DNA of 64,000 nt from Aphidius gifuensis (lineage: Eukaryota > Arthropoda > Insecta > Hymenoptera > Braconidae), in contig NC_057789.1 in NCBI RefSeq assembly GCF_014905175.1, positions 7,192,001 through 7,256,000 on the forward strand. Reading direction: 5' to 3'. This document shows, piece by piece, positions 47,101 through 61,232 of this stretch (the first letter of the stretch is position 1; each line of letters opens with the position of its first letter). The notes under the pieces were generated by a model that did no database searches, was not told where the DNA came from, and saw only the letters and a program-made list of their open reading frames with translations. The position numbers and the translations under genes were made by a program.

Positions 47101-50100
47101 TAATAATGAAGACACAAAGCTTTTATTTTTTTGAATCATATTTTTCAAACAAATCATGTCATTTAGCTATGGGAATTTGATGCCACTAGAAAATGCCGAA
47201 AATTTTCTGTTATTATGACCTAAAATCGCATTCAATTGGAACAGCAATGACCATTGTTGAGACAGCAATAACCAAGAACAATAATTACACTACACTTGAC
47301 AATTCTATGCATTTATTATATACATTTTTTTTTTATTCTCTTCATATTCACAAACCAATGTAAAAGTCAGCAGACCATAAAACGTACACCGGAATTTTTT
47401 TATACTCATGCCCTGGGCTTCCATATAAAGTATAAACCAAATAAATATAATTTTGTTACATGCAATTTTTTTTTGTATAACTAGTTTTCCTCGTAACGAA
47501 CAAAAATTTTTAAATTATCCCAAGTTACAGAAAATTTTAGTAATCGAAAAAAAGCTTATCAATCTCGTCTGCATACATTGATTAATTATTTTTTTTTCTC
47601 TCATTTCTTTTGGTTCTTTTTTGCCAAATTTTACTCCGAGTAAAATCATATTTCATTATCGATAATTACCGGTTTATGCTACCGGTATTTAATTACAATT
47701 TGACGTCAATTTTTTCGGACTTAAAAAACCACCCACTCTGCGAATTATTTATTATTACTAGTGATTTTTTTTCAGTCCTTTTTATTGCTCATTTAAATTA
47801 TTAAATTTTAATTTTATAATACTACAACTGTGTGGTTTAATTGCAAGCTATTTTCTGTATGTAATATTTACATTGACCATGATTAATATCATGGTAATCA
47901 ATTCATCTAAATTTCAACTACAAAAGTATTGAGAGCATTCGATAATTGTCTGATTTGAATTTATCATTAAAGCATAATTAATTCTTTATAATAAATTTAT
48001 ATAATTTATATTTTTTTTTTTGATGATATAGATACACGGGTAATATAAAATATATATAATTATAATTTCTATAATATTGAGCATTTCAGTTGCATGCAAA
48101 ATTGATTATACAGTCATCAAAAATATTTTGCAAAATACACTTTTGAAAATATATCACAAATAATTATGTTCTGACATGCCATTATAATATGTATAAGTAA
48201 AATTATTGTTAAATCATATATATATATGTGTACAGTGAGGGTAAAATTTAATAGTATTTTAGAAACTTGTATGTAATGATTGGCATAACTCCTTATTAGG
48301 AGTTTATTATATAGCAATAGTTGAATGTGGGCGTGCATAATTTACACAAATACAGACATAGTCTGCTCTCAAAGATTTCAACAATTTTCATGATGATATG
48401 TATATTCAAAATCATTGTTGAATACATACCTGTATTTAAATTCCTACAATGATAGACACCATTTAATTTTATATATCTACCCAACTGATTTTTTATTCAT
48501 TTTTTATTTCATTCAATTTTATATTCAATCATGTTTAACAATTTAATTTGTCAACTGTTTGATACGAGAATAAATTTATAAAATAAGAAATGTAATATGA
48601 TACTACCTTAAAGAATAAAGAGAGAATAAAATTTAACGGTGGCAATAGGAAGAAAAAAAAAAAGGCTTGCTTGTTGATTAAATGCATATAACATTTGAAA
48701 TGTTCTATATATAAAGATGAGAATATGTGAGAACAATTCAAATCCCTTTTTTGCTGGTTAAGCCGGGGACAAAGTCATAATTTTTAGTCTTCAAAGTCAA
48801 TGAACCCACATGCATCAGCCCTTTTATTTGTCTAGCCAATCAAATTTATATTCATCCTCACTTTTATTCAGCCAAATACACATATTACAATTTAATGGTT
48901 ATTTTTTGCATTTCATGAACAATCTTGTTTTACAAATTCAGTATTGATGATATTACTCAGATAAAACTATTTGATGATATCTTGGAATTTTTCCAATTAT
49001 TGCTGATTTTATATTTCATATAATTCATTGATTTCATCGTTGAAATTATTGGATATTTTGTTGAATAAAGTGTATCCATGGCACCAAAGTTATATATATT
49101 TTTAAAAGGGTAAAAAGCTGACGTTGTTCATGCAATATAATTCTTGATGGAAAATTTTCTTATACCCACTGAAACTTGAATAAACTACCTCCAACATTTT
49201 CACGATTTTCACAGACTAAATTTTTGACTTCCGGCGCTTTTTTTTCTTCTGATGATTGAACGAAGCGTTAACGACATTACATCTTTTTTACACGTACCTT
49301 TTGGCGCATGTAAATATATGTAGTTGGAAAATATCCAACTATATATATTTTGAATAAAATATAAACAGCTTCTGTATATTATTAATGTATATATTCTTTT
49401 ATGCAAAGAACAACCAAAGTATGAAAAAAAAAAAATATATTTGCAAAGCTGTTATTATTAAGTACATTGCAACTTGGAAATTTTATTCTCTTGTACTTAA
49501 TGACTTGAAAATTTTATCAAAGAAAGTTTAAAAGAACATATTAAAAGTGTTATGATAAAAAATTGAAATATAAAATTCGTTTACTTGTGAGATGACTAAT
49601 TTAATATTATAATTTTATCGATGACGTAGACACATATAATGTGTATAATATTGTTTGTAAGTAATAATACATGTATATACCAAATATTATTTACCGATAA
49701 AAAAATAAAGCCATAATCATAAATGGAATTTACACGTATGAGTTTCATTTTTTTTTTTTTCCTTTAATTTAATATACAAGTAATATTTTATTTATTTATA
49801 TATGTGTTGCAGGTAGCTAAGAATATTTTATATTTTTTGTTTATCAGGTTATATTACGTGGTAGATATTTTAATTTAAATGTCTATAAGCGGAAACCTCT
49901 TTCCACAAGCTGAGTGAGTTTTTATGTGAATTTTATGGGTCTCTTAAAATAAGAGTGGTGGTTGATACATAAATGAATGCATACATACATGTGGGTTAAG
50001 TATACATACAAAGACATACAACTATACAATATGGTCTTTAAACAATCTTTATGGTTTAATTTTTTTCTCATTGTTGATTATTTCATATAACAATTCAAAT

Positions 50101-53100
50101 ATACATTCAAACTGTAAATGGCATTTTGTCTAGTTTTATTATATCAAACAAAAATACAACGTAAAAAAAAAAAAAAGATTTTATTATTATTTTAAACAAA
50201 GAATGATATGTATATGGTTTTTTTTTTTTATTTTATCAATCAAGTTAGAGAGAGAGTTCAAGTGTAGTCAAGGCATAGTTGAATTTTCAAGAAAAAATTC
50301 ACTTGAATGTCGAAATGTCGATGGGGTATGCCGAGGAAAAAAAAAAAAAAGTAAAAGCAATCATTCGCAGATTCGAGAGGAGACACTCTCGGGCGTTTCT
50401 ACGACTTTTCAAAGAAGGATTTCCAACTATGCACTTACGCGAAATACGCCAAAAGAGACTGCAAGTATACAGAAAGGGCAAGGAGCCAGATATATAGTAA
50501 CTTTACGATGAAAAATAAATAAAAAAAAATATATCTACTTGATGCATAGAATTGAAGGAAATATTTTTTAGACTGCAGCAAATGTGGCAACATCTTTTTT
50601 TTTTTTTTATTTCAAATATATATATTCTTTAAACTTTGATATAGAGTATCTGTACAGATGGTAAATACTTTATACTGTCACCCTATCTAGGCAAAATCAA
50701 ACGTCAAAGGAAATCACTTGTGTATGTGTATATAAAAAAAATTATTCAACTGGAATCAACGCGACAATCAAAGGATCACAATAAATCACAAATTTCATCA
50801 CGTGTCACTGCTGTGCTAAAATGATTTAAAGAAAAAAAAAAATATAATAATAATCAAAAAAAATAAGATAAATAAAAGAACGAGAGAGATATTTATTATT
50901 ATATCACTGTGATACATCACACCGAGTGTCAGGGTAATACAAAATATATAATGGAATAAACCTTGTTCGACAAGTTTTACTATTACCAAGAAAAATATGA
51001 GAATTTTTGAAACTTTTTTTTAACACTTAAAGTTGTATATCGTTTTACACATATACACATGAAAATATTTTAATTTATCTATATTTTTTTCGTAGAATTT
51101 TTTTAATGTAAAAATAACTAATGCCATTTTCGTTAACGATTATATAAAATTTATAATACGCAAATGATGACGAGTGCTTTTAATACGCGGAATTTCGTTT
51201 TGCATTAATTTTTTTCTAGTTTGTTTTTCGATGGAGAATATTTTTATATGATAACTTTGCTGAGTAATTTGTAGATTAATTATTTTGAAATTTGTCGAGA
51301 TTTTCTCGGTAAAATAATTGTTTTTTTTTAGATTATTCTTGTCGAAATTTAAACCGAATTACATCAAAAAAAATTACGAAATGAAGAGTCCGAAAAGCTT
51401 TGAATACAGATAGAATTTGTAAATGATAATTTTATAAATTTGTTAATATTAATTAATAATTAATTAAAATAAATTATCAAAATATTTTTATATAGATAAA
51501 ATAATATTCATTGAAGATTCGATCCAGAAAGAAGTGGATAAAACGGACAAGCAGAGACCTCACGTGTTGTTGCCTGAAGGGATTTTGATCTTCAGTCACG
51601 CCCGGTAGTTTCCGGAAGATTTAGATAACCAGTCAATCGGGCTACGATCATACACGGAATTTTTGATTCTCTCTCACTCTTTCCTTTTTTTTTTTGATTC
51701 TCTCTAAATTTTATATTATAAGCCTGCATGTATGCCAAAGACACGAAGCACCAAAACATGTATATATACAAACTCTCTCATCTTCATTCTCTCGATTTCT
51801 CATTCCCATCTTTCTGTGTCTTTTTGAATCAACGAATCTTGATGCGACTATAACAACAACCACCACCACAGAGTCATAATTCATTCGTTTAATAAAACTT
51901 TTTTTAGTTTTTTTATCTGATTAATGTAATGATTTTTCATATCCATCCGTCAGATAATATTTTAGATTTTTTTAGCCCTTATTAAACCTTATTTTTTAGA
52001 GATTTAAATTTTCATAAGTCAATCTATCAGAGTAGCCAAAAATTAAACGTTAGCTTGTGTTTAAATTAATAACTATTGTTTGAAAAAATTCGGAATTTTT
52101 TTTCCTTGCCAAAAAAAAAATAACAAAATTAACTGGCAAAAGGAAAAAAAGATGAGAAAATATTTTTTTTTTTATAAAAAAAACACCCCACAATCCAAGT
52201 ATTTATATATAATAATTCATTTTTTTTTTTTTCGCAGTAGGGAGGCAAGATTGATATATAGAGAGACAAAAAAGATAGGTATGATTTCGGCAACATTGAG
52301 AGCCAAGAAATCCTTGAAGATCAATAGACAATTTAAGCTCGTTATTTCAGATTGTTGTACGTGCAACATACATCTTAAATAAAAAAATTTAAAAATAAAA
52401 AAACTCATCCAACTGGTTGTCCGAATGGATTAAGAACACGAATATCTGTTTCGGCAATTCGTCAGGGTATGATGTTGAATGCCGACTTAATATTATACAT
52501 GTGTATAAACACATATTGGCAGGTAGCAATTAACGTATTTTTTTCGATATTTTAATTTCCATTAAAATCCAAAAGTTTTAATAAAAAAAAAATATCAAGA
52601 TTCTATCAAGATTGAATTAAAATATCGTTTATAAATGTATAATAAATTTACTTGATTTTATAAGTATCATTTGGTTTAATAAGTCGCCAGGTTAATGTCA
52701 ATGAAAGCATTATGATAAAGTCTGTAGATGTAATGAAGTCAACTTGGCAAGTCAGTTTTCTATATCAGTATTCAATATCAGTAATATCATTAAGACCTTT
52801 GATGCTTCTGGCATTCTATATAGAACAGAGAATATATTATTTTTTTTAAAAAAAAAAAAAAAAAACGACAGGATAATCAAATTATAATTTATAGAGTTTA
52901 AAAATTCATTATTTTTTTTTTTTCACTCTCTCTTTTTCAAGAGCAAAATTATTAATGGTTAATATATGTCAAAATTTATAAAAATAAAAAAAAAGATGAA
53001 ATTCTATACACCACAAAGTTACTGCTACTGTATTCTTATTTTTTTTTTTTTTCAAATTTTTTTTATCTCTTGTAATTCAACTCCCATAAAAATCTTCTCG

Positions 53101-56100
53101 CGCACTATATATCCAAACTTTTTTTTCTATCTACCAATAGCCTCGATGTTTTAATTCTAAGACTCTCCTATTTTTTTTTATTTGTCCTATGATATTATAT
53201 TTTTTTAAAAATATTTATTTAACATATTTTTTAAATTTTTTAATGTGTTAAAATTTTTTTAATTGTTTTTCTTCTTGATGGCTATGATAATGATGGTCTT
53301 GAGTTTAATGGATTGAGACTTTTCTAACATTTTAATTTATATATATGCATATTTTGAAGCTTCCGCTTGTTGGCTTTTATCATAAATAAATATAAATTAA
53401 ATAATTTAGAGATAAACAAACATACCATCAAAGCAACTATCCGCTCATTAGTCGACGACTAATGTATAAACTGATGCTATATAGAAAAGCGGTTATGTAT
53501 AAACGTGATTCTCTGTGGTACATAGCAATTATATGAAACTCGTTGAATTCCATATCAATTTGCTTGTATCACTAAATTCCTTTACGGGGTTGTTTTATAA
53601 TTTTACAACTATTTATGAAAATATTATGCTCGAAAATCAAATATCATGTACAAACTGCAATACATTCACATCAAAAAATAAAACAATTATTATTAAATAT
53701 TAAAACATTATTCTAAAAAACAAATAGAATAAAATTTTCGATTATTTTTTTGTGTTGAAAACTATTATATTATGTTAGCTATTAAACTAAATAACTTAAA
53801 GTTTGTTTCAGTGTTTGGAATGTTTATTATTTTTTCTCAAAAAACCATGAAAACTAATGAAATTGTTTTGTGAAATTATTTTAAAGATAAAAAATCAAAA
53901 ACACAATGAAGGTAATAAAAATATTTCAAAGAAGAATTAAATAAATTTCAAGTATTTGATTGCGTTTCATGTGAGACGAGGAGGTAAAAATTTTCTAGGT
54001 GAGAATTTACAGGTTTTTTTTTTTTTTAGATAAATAAATAAATTATAATTATAAATATATAGGTGGGAGATATATATATAATTGGTACTTTCCAATAAAG
54101 TTCTTCAGCACCCTTGCTGACAATTTTATTTATCTTTAGGGACCTCTTTGTTTCTGACTTTCATCACGACCCCATACGGCACACGCAAAGCTTTCATATT
54201 GCCCCTTTTTATCACTACAAAGCTCTTATGTATATATATATATATTTAAAATATATATTTTATTTATATATCATAACAACACTCGAATTTACTATCTTGA
54301 TTTTTAAAAGCGTGAAATATATATCGTTCATATATAAAACATTCGTCTATGCTTTTCTTTATGATCTTTTTTTTTTAGATTTTTTTTTTTTTTGATGGCA
54401 CTAAAAATCGTGAAATATGAAAAAGGGTTTTTTATTATTAATTTTTTTTATTTTTATTTCTGTATTTGCTGCATCAGAGTCCAGATGAAAATTCCATCGA
54501 TAGTATACGCTGGGTTATTCTGAGAGTTATGACCTGCCTCTGGTATTTATGACGGAAAAAAAAGTAATGACGTCCCTCTTTTCTATCTTTTTTTTTTTTT
54601 TTTTATTTTTTTACTCTTTAGTGTCCAGAGTCGAGATGGGAAATAACATAGATGGAAATAAATAAATAAATGTTGGTCTATCGTGCATGTATATAGATGC
54701 ATCAACAAAACGTTTGTTGTCTCTGTAAAAAGTGTCACACAAAGAGCCAATAGCTCGTTCGTCCGAGACAAGAGTTAATTATCGTTTGGTGTCTTTTTTT
54801 TATTTTTATATTTTATTTTTTAATTTATATTTTTTATTACCTATGGTGTATTCTTGGGTGATTTTTTTATCTACACTGTCTATTTTTATTTTAATTTCTG
54901 GCCCACTGGTCTATATTGCCAAGAGCTTCTATCAAGTCCTCGTGGCAAAGTGTCATTTTCTTTTTTACCCAGCCAACAAATGTTATCTCTTTGAAGATCA
55001 ATAAATATATAAAAAAAAAACCATGTACACCTTTTTTCCATCATTCACTTTCTAGATGACATGAAAAGGGTTGTAGGCAGCTAAATTTTTTATTAACTTT
55101 TACCATTTTTTATGATAAGCTGTATACTTTTTTCACTTTGCTGTCAGTTCAAATTATTATGATGATTCTAGCAATGTCGTGTGTGGAATAATAAAAAAAA
55201 AAAAAAGTATAAATATATTTTTCATGTAATTTTATCGAATAAGTATATGAGTTGTATGATGAAAAAAAAATATAAAAAAATATATGAACAATGTTTTAGA
55301 ATTTTTCTTTTAACATAAACAATAATAAATTTTAGAAACTTTTATTGGCCTTTGATATATATTTTATATTTTTCTTTTTGTAAGTCAACATCCGAGACTA
55401 CAACAAAGTTTATTATGTAATTTACTCTTTCATGTCTTGAGGGAGCAAACTCAAAACTTGCAAAGTAAGAATCAAGCATCCGTAACGCATCTGACAAACG
55501 TTTTCTTTCTGTAATTTGACACTTTCTCTCTGTATTTTTTGTTTAAACTTTATTTAGATAAAGCATAATTGTTATCATCATTGAAACGCAAGCTCTCTGA
55601 TTTCAAAGAAAAATAAATTCACAATTTTCTCAGCTATCTTTTTATTTCGTTTTTTTTTTTTATACGACGACCGTTGAATAAATCCAGTTTCAAATGAGAT
55701 TACGGTTATCTTCTCTTGGCCGTAGAACGACAAAGAATAATGGAGTATCCAGCGACAAAAGAGCCTCCAATAAAAAAAAAAAAAATCCGTAGAAAAAAAA
55801 AAAAAAAGAGTTAGCAGAAAAAAAAAAAAAAGTAAAGCAAATAAAGTAGCCTAGAAAAAAAGCCAGATGAGAGAGAAAAAAAGGTAAAATATCGGCAGCG
55901 ATTTGTGTATACAGATTTTAGTTCTAAATATATTTCTAGTGAGAGAAGAAACTGAAGATAAAAAAAAAAAAAAATTACAAAGAGTATATATGAAAAAAAG
56001 AAGACGTATATAGAGAAGCCAAAAACGCTGATTAAAGCGGAAGCCACTGGCTTGGTCTGTGTATATATTGCCTGGACGTTGATGTCAATGTCTCTGTTGA

Positions 56101-59100
56101 GAATTGGGAAAAATTCTCATTTGCCATTTTTGTCCTCTCATTTCTATATACACGTGTCTTCATGTGTCAATACATCGACAGGTACACACAAAGTCAATGA
56201 ATTTTATTTTCTTTATTTTTGTGAGATAATATATGTATTGTCAATACTTAAAATATTGCTTTTTCGACGCGTTTCATTGACAGGGAAAATTGACTACTGT
56301 CAAGTAAAATTAAAGGGACAAATACAATTTTTTTTTTTAAATTTATTTTGCAAACTATTTACCTGTAAAGTTGAATTGTCAGTTTAATGAAAAATTGATA
56401 ATTAAAAGTGACAATAATTTAATTTTGTAATGGACTATTTTATTTCATATATACACAGTGGAAAAAAAAATTATTATTTACAGCACTGTATTGTCATAGT
56501 AATAATAAAAAAAAATTTCTAGCTCAATTTAATATTTGATTTTTCTTCACTGGGTACAATACAACATGGTTCGTAGTTTTATTCATATACATATTTCATT
56601 TAAAATATAAAAAATAAAAAAATTCTACTAGCATAAATTTGACTATTGTACCAAGAACATTAACGAGTACTGTATAAAATATTTTTTTAGGTTAAAAGTA
56701 TTATTTGTTTATTTTTTTCGTGTAAAAACAAAAGGAAAAAAAAAAAATAAAATAGTGAATTCATCAAGGGTTGATGATGATGAAGTGATGCTGGTGAAAA
56801 TAAAGCCAAAAAAAAAAAAAACTCATCTCATCACCAAGAGTAAAGACATTTTTTATTTTTTATATATTATATTTATTTTTTATTCAAAAAACGGGATAAG
56901 CCAAGAGAGAATGCGGAGATTGCCAGACTTGAAGAACACCCACGCACTCATTGTCTCCCATTTTTTTTCTTTTTTACATCTTTTATTTTATTTTTCTGTA
57001 TTTGTATATATATTTTTATTTGAAACCACATTTTCAGTGCGAGATCCACGGGAGCCCAGATGAGGGAGTAGTCTCGCCAGTTGGATGTATAGATCAACTG
57101 TATATATAGTATATAAATATAAAGAGAAAAATAAAAAAAAATAAGGAAACAAGTACCCCGTAACTATACAACAACTACCTTGTGCATGATAAAAATGAAC
57201 ATAGTTTATAATCTGAGAAATGAATTCCAGAGTTGCCCAAGCACCGCGAATGAAATTCAGTGAGGAGAGACAACGGGAGGTCTGATGAAAACACCGGGGG
57301 ACCTCACATGTAGATGGCAAACCTACTTCAATGAGGTAGCTTCCACTCATCTTCTCTTCTCACTTATATTTTAACCATATAAATATGACCCTATTTATTT
57401 TATACATATATAAACGTGAACTATATAACTATCAACCATATATTTCTATATAAAATTTCAAACTAACACAAACTTTCATTTTTCTTTCAGCTAAAAGTCC
57501 ATACTTTGTATAAAATTTTATTCATTTTATTATATATTTTTTTTTTTCTCTTCATGTTCTTGCACTTGATCTTTTTTCTTTTTTAATTCTCTCTACACTG
57601 GCACTTTATGTACAGTAGTATCCCGTCGTGGTATTGGACTCACAATGTGACTACTATGTACAAGAAAATACCCTTTGCTTGATATCGTATTATCACACAC
57701 ACATATACTCACACACGAAAATTTTGCTACAATATGTGACATAGATGTACAATGTTATATATTATATGTACTTACTCTCTGGGTGAATCACCAACCTTTC
57801 CTGTCACTCTCATGGAATTACATAAGAGCCACCGGGGTGTTTCTTCAAAGTGATATTTATACATCCTTTTTTTTTTTTTTATTTGATTTTTATATTGCTA
57901 GGACCCAGTGAGATTCAAACACAGATATATAGACAGAAAAATCGGGATAGTAAAAAAATACTACGTATACAATAACATGAAGACAATTCAACAATTTGTC
58001 GTTTACTTTTTTTGTTAGTTATATTTATTTTTTCAACAGTTATTTACTTTTTTTTTTTGGGGGAGCGTCTGAAAGTGATACATTGAATCATGAGACACCA
58101 AGAAAAGCTGAGACGAAGCTGCAGAGAGGCGTGTCGAAAAGATTTTTCAGAGATTCAATTTCCATTCGTTATAGTACTTTTAGATTTAAGATTTTAAGTA
58201 TAAATAAAATAATGAAAATTGTATTAAGTGTAGAGGATAAAATAGGGTTGAATAAAAAAATAAAAAATATAAAAAAAGCACTTTGGACAACTGGAGATGA
58301 TCCCAAGGGTCATTTGGCGCAAAGAGAAGATAAATGATACCAGATTGGCTTTCAAGTAATACGAGACAATTTATATTTGTTGTCACAAGTTCAATTTTCA
58401 AATATACAATAACAAAATATATTCAATTTAAATAGTTATATGACATTGTTGTTGATTGTTTCAGTAGTAAACTAAAGTTATATATAAAACAAGTAACTTT
58501 GTGAAATTTATATGCAACACACACGATGACGACAACGACTTTTGGAAAGTTAATGGATATATAAACTCAATCTATCAAGCTTTGAAAATGGACATGACTT
58601 GATACAATTGCATGGAATATTAGCATTGTTTTATATATAGATATCTAGAGACAGTTTGAGCTTTATGCAATATCAGAAACTTGGATTATTTCTTGATACC
58701 ACAAAATACTCATTCACAATGTGAACCACACTACCATTTCTTGAAGCAATGTAGCTGAAAACCTCAGACAAGACTCTCTATACATTCTCAATTGTTTCAA
58801 GCTGATATTCAACTTCAAAATTGGTAAGGCTCTTGTTTCATTTTGGCTGTGTTCACCACCTTGTGGATTCGTGGTGAATCCAAAGAAATAGCAACAGTGG
58901 CTGAAGATATTAAATGAAAGTGTTGGCAGTGTGTATGTATTTTGTTACGTCTTGTTGTATCATGTTACATTCTCAAGGATCAATGGCAAAAAAAAAGACA
59001 ATAAATTGGTAAAGAAAAAAAAATAATAAAAATCCAATAATAAAATGCATCAGAAGAACCAGAATTACCAGAGGGATGAGCTTCAGCATTGAAAAAATAA

Positions 59101-60690
59101 ATCCTATTCATCAGGATTGGATTACCATCGTAGTAGTTTTACACTGGATGATGATAACAGATAACAGTATGTTTCATTTTTTTTTTTTCTCTTTTTTTTT
59201 TTCCCATTCTTTATCATACCAATTGCAATTTTTTTTTAACTTTATTTTTAAAAAATATGCTTGGAATATAAAAAAATTGATTGTAAAGATACATAACAAA
59301 ATTTTTGAATAACGAAAGAATAAAATTATCCAGTTGCTAACTCAATAAGATGATGAAAGAAGAAGAAGAAGAGGAAAAAAAAAAAAAATGAGATGAAATA
59401 AATAACTGAATGTAAAGCAAAAAGTGGTACAAACAAGTTAAAAAAAAAAAAAAAATGTTGGATGCCAAATGGAATTGAATAGCAGCATTGTAGTTGACCA
59501 TATTCAAAAGTACTTTACATGACAATGGTTAGATAAAATACTACCCATATGTGCTTTCTTGTGGTTAAGTTGTCTGAGAAATCAGAAAATATATAAATAT
59601 AATATTTTTTTATCTTTAATTTTGAATAATTTTTTATTGTCAAAGGCATTTGTTGAAAATATAAATATTAGCAAGTATGTCATGAGGATCATGGTCTTTG
59701 AGCTTTGATTTTTTTCTTTAACGACATAATTATATACAAGCATTATCGAGATACATATATTAGACATTGTCGCGTATATACCTGGCTCGTGTCAGGTTAT
59801 ACTTGGATCATGCAATTTTCCATAAACATTATAAACAAAGACAGTACAATTTGTCGTTTAATATGCCAATGGCCATTACCCTCGAAGACTCTCAAGATAT
59901 ATAGACTGGTTTAAAGTGCACATATACCTTTGCATGTTTGTATCATCTTATATGACACCATGCGTGATGCAAAAAAAAAAAAAACACTGTGTACTTCTCA
60001 CGCTGCTTCAAGCTCATTTATTCACTTCAAATTCACTGAAGTTTATATCGTTTTATCCATCAATATATCAATTTTAATATAAAACGATTCTTTTTTTTTT
60101 TTATTTTTTTTATTTTTGATTTATGATAAATAATATTCAAAGTTCAATGATTAAAATTCATGGTTGTAAATCAAATAACTTAATGTCACGAAATATTTTT
60201 TAATAAAAATATTTAAAATGTCATGTTTTATTGGATATTTTTTTGCATATCATTTTGTATTTTGATTTTTTAATAAAAAATTTAAGCATATATTAATAAG
60301 TATAATGAAGAAAAAAAAAAATAAACCATTTGCCTGATCTGACATTCGTTTCATTGTTAAATCTGATCTTTCATCTTTTAAGCTGAGCAATTTTTTCATC
60401 ATTTTCAGCTGAATTAATTTTTTATAAATTAACATGTGGCTACATTCTTTTCTTAGATTTTTTTTGTATAGCTTATTATTCATTTTAATTAATCAATTAC
60501 CTAAATATATTTATTACAATCATCAAAAGAAAATCCAATTTAGCGGGTAAGAAAGAATCGCGACAGATAACGTAGAAATAAACCGATTTACCATCTAAAT
60601 ACAATATGGCGGGTTATACTTATACTCACTAGACTCAGTCTAGGGTATAAATTGGCAAATAAGTCCACATAAAAATACACGTAGTGCTAA
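41107..60690. other. AT-rich region without an assigned gene
   Basis: Nearly 20 kb of A/T-run sequence. GC-richer islands lie at about 41520-41660, 43800-43985, 50280-50500, 51500-51655, 57220-57350 and 58070-58160. Each has short open frames on one or both strands, but I could not join any of them to each other or to the collagen gene. It probably holds the collagen 5' exons or enhancers. The lysine-rich frame on minus at 60310-60420 is a further weak candidate. Confidence 0.4.
60629..60643. repeat. Perfect 15 bp inverted repeat
   Basis: CTAGACT, a central C, then AGTCTAG, just before a TATAAA-like GGTATAAATTGG at 60643-60654. It could be a regulatory site or an old element end. Confidence 0.6.
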
Positions 60691-60700
60691 GGTGCATTCA

Positions 60701-61083
60701 GGTGCATTCCTTGAATAAAAAATTTTTTTTCGTTCTGCAATTTCGCCGTGTAATACCGACTAAAAACTAGAAACAGAAACAACGACAAAAGTGATAAAAT
60801 TCTCTACGCAATATTCCAGGTTTTACAGTTTACGATAATGTGTGGTACGACCTATGTAACAATCAGTGACAATAACAAACAATCACAACAAGTCAATTTT
60901 CAATTTATTTCAGTTTGATATAAACATTGAACAGTTATCCATCTAATAATTGGAAGCCAAAAAAAATAATGTCATGTGCCAGTACTGCCACTACAATAAA
61001 CAGCTTTTTCCTATGAAATTTTGGCCGGTATTACAGGGCGAAATTGCAAAACGAAAAAAAAATTTTTATTAAAAGAATGCACC
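60701..61083. mobile_element. Fold-back or MITE-like element with 60 bp terminal inverted repeats
   Basis: The left arm 60701-60760 (starting GGTGCATTCC) and the reverse complement of the right arm 61024-61083 match at 54 of 60 positions by eye. Both arms contain GCAATTTCGCC and TGTAATACCG. The 263 bp between them has no reading frame. A nearly identical GGTGCATTC(A/C) 10-mer is doubled at 60691-60710. I see no clear target-site duplication. It ends 150 bp before the start codon of the Ig-domain gene. Confidence 0.75.
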
Positions 61084-61232
61084 CCTATTCCCCTGCGATT
61101 CTCATTAGTCATTTCGTTTCATTCGCATTTCTCAGTGCATCCCAGATTCCCAGTGCATCCTAGAGTCTCACCTGCTAAACACGTGTTGGCTACTCAATAT
61201 TTTGTGTTAATTTTATTTTATTTATAATCAAA

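Noticed and set aside
58070..58337. ORF with GGASESDTLNHETPRKAE
   Set aside because: Part of the frame is coding-like, but it soon becomes Lys/Ile-rich low complexity, there is no start context, and no neighbouring exon fits.
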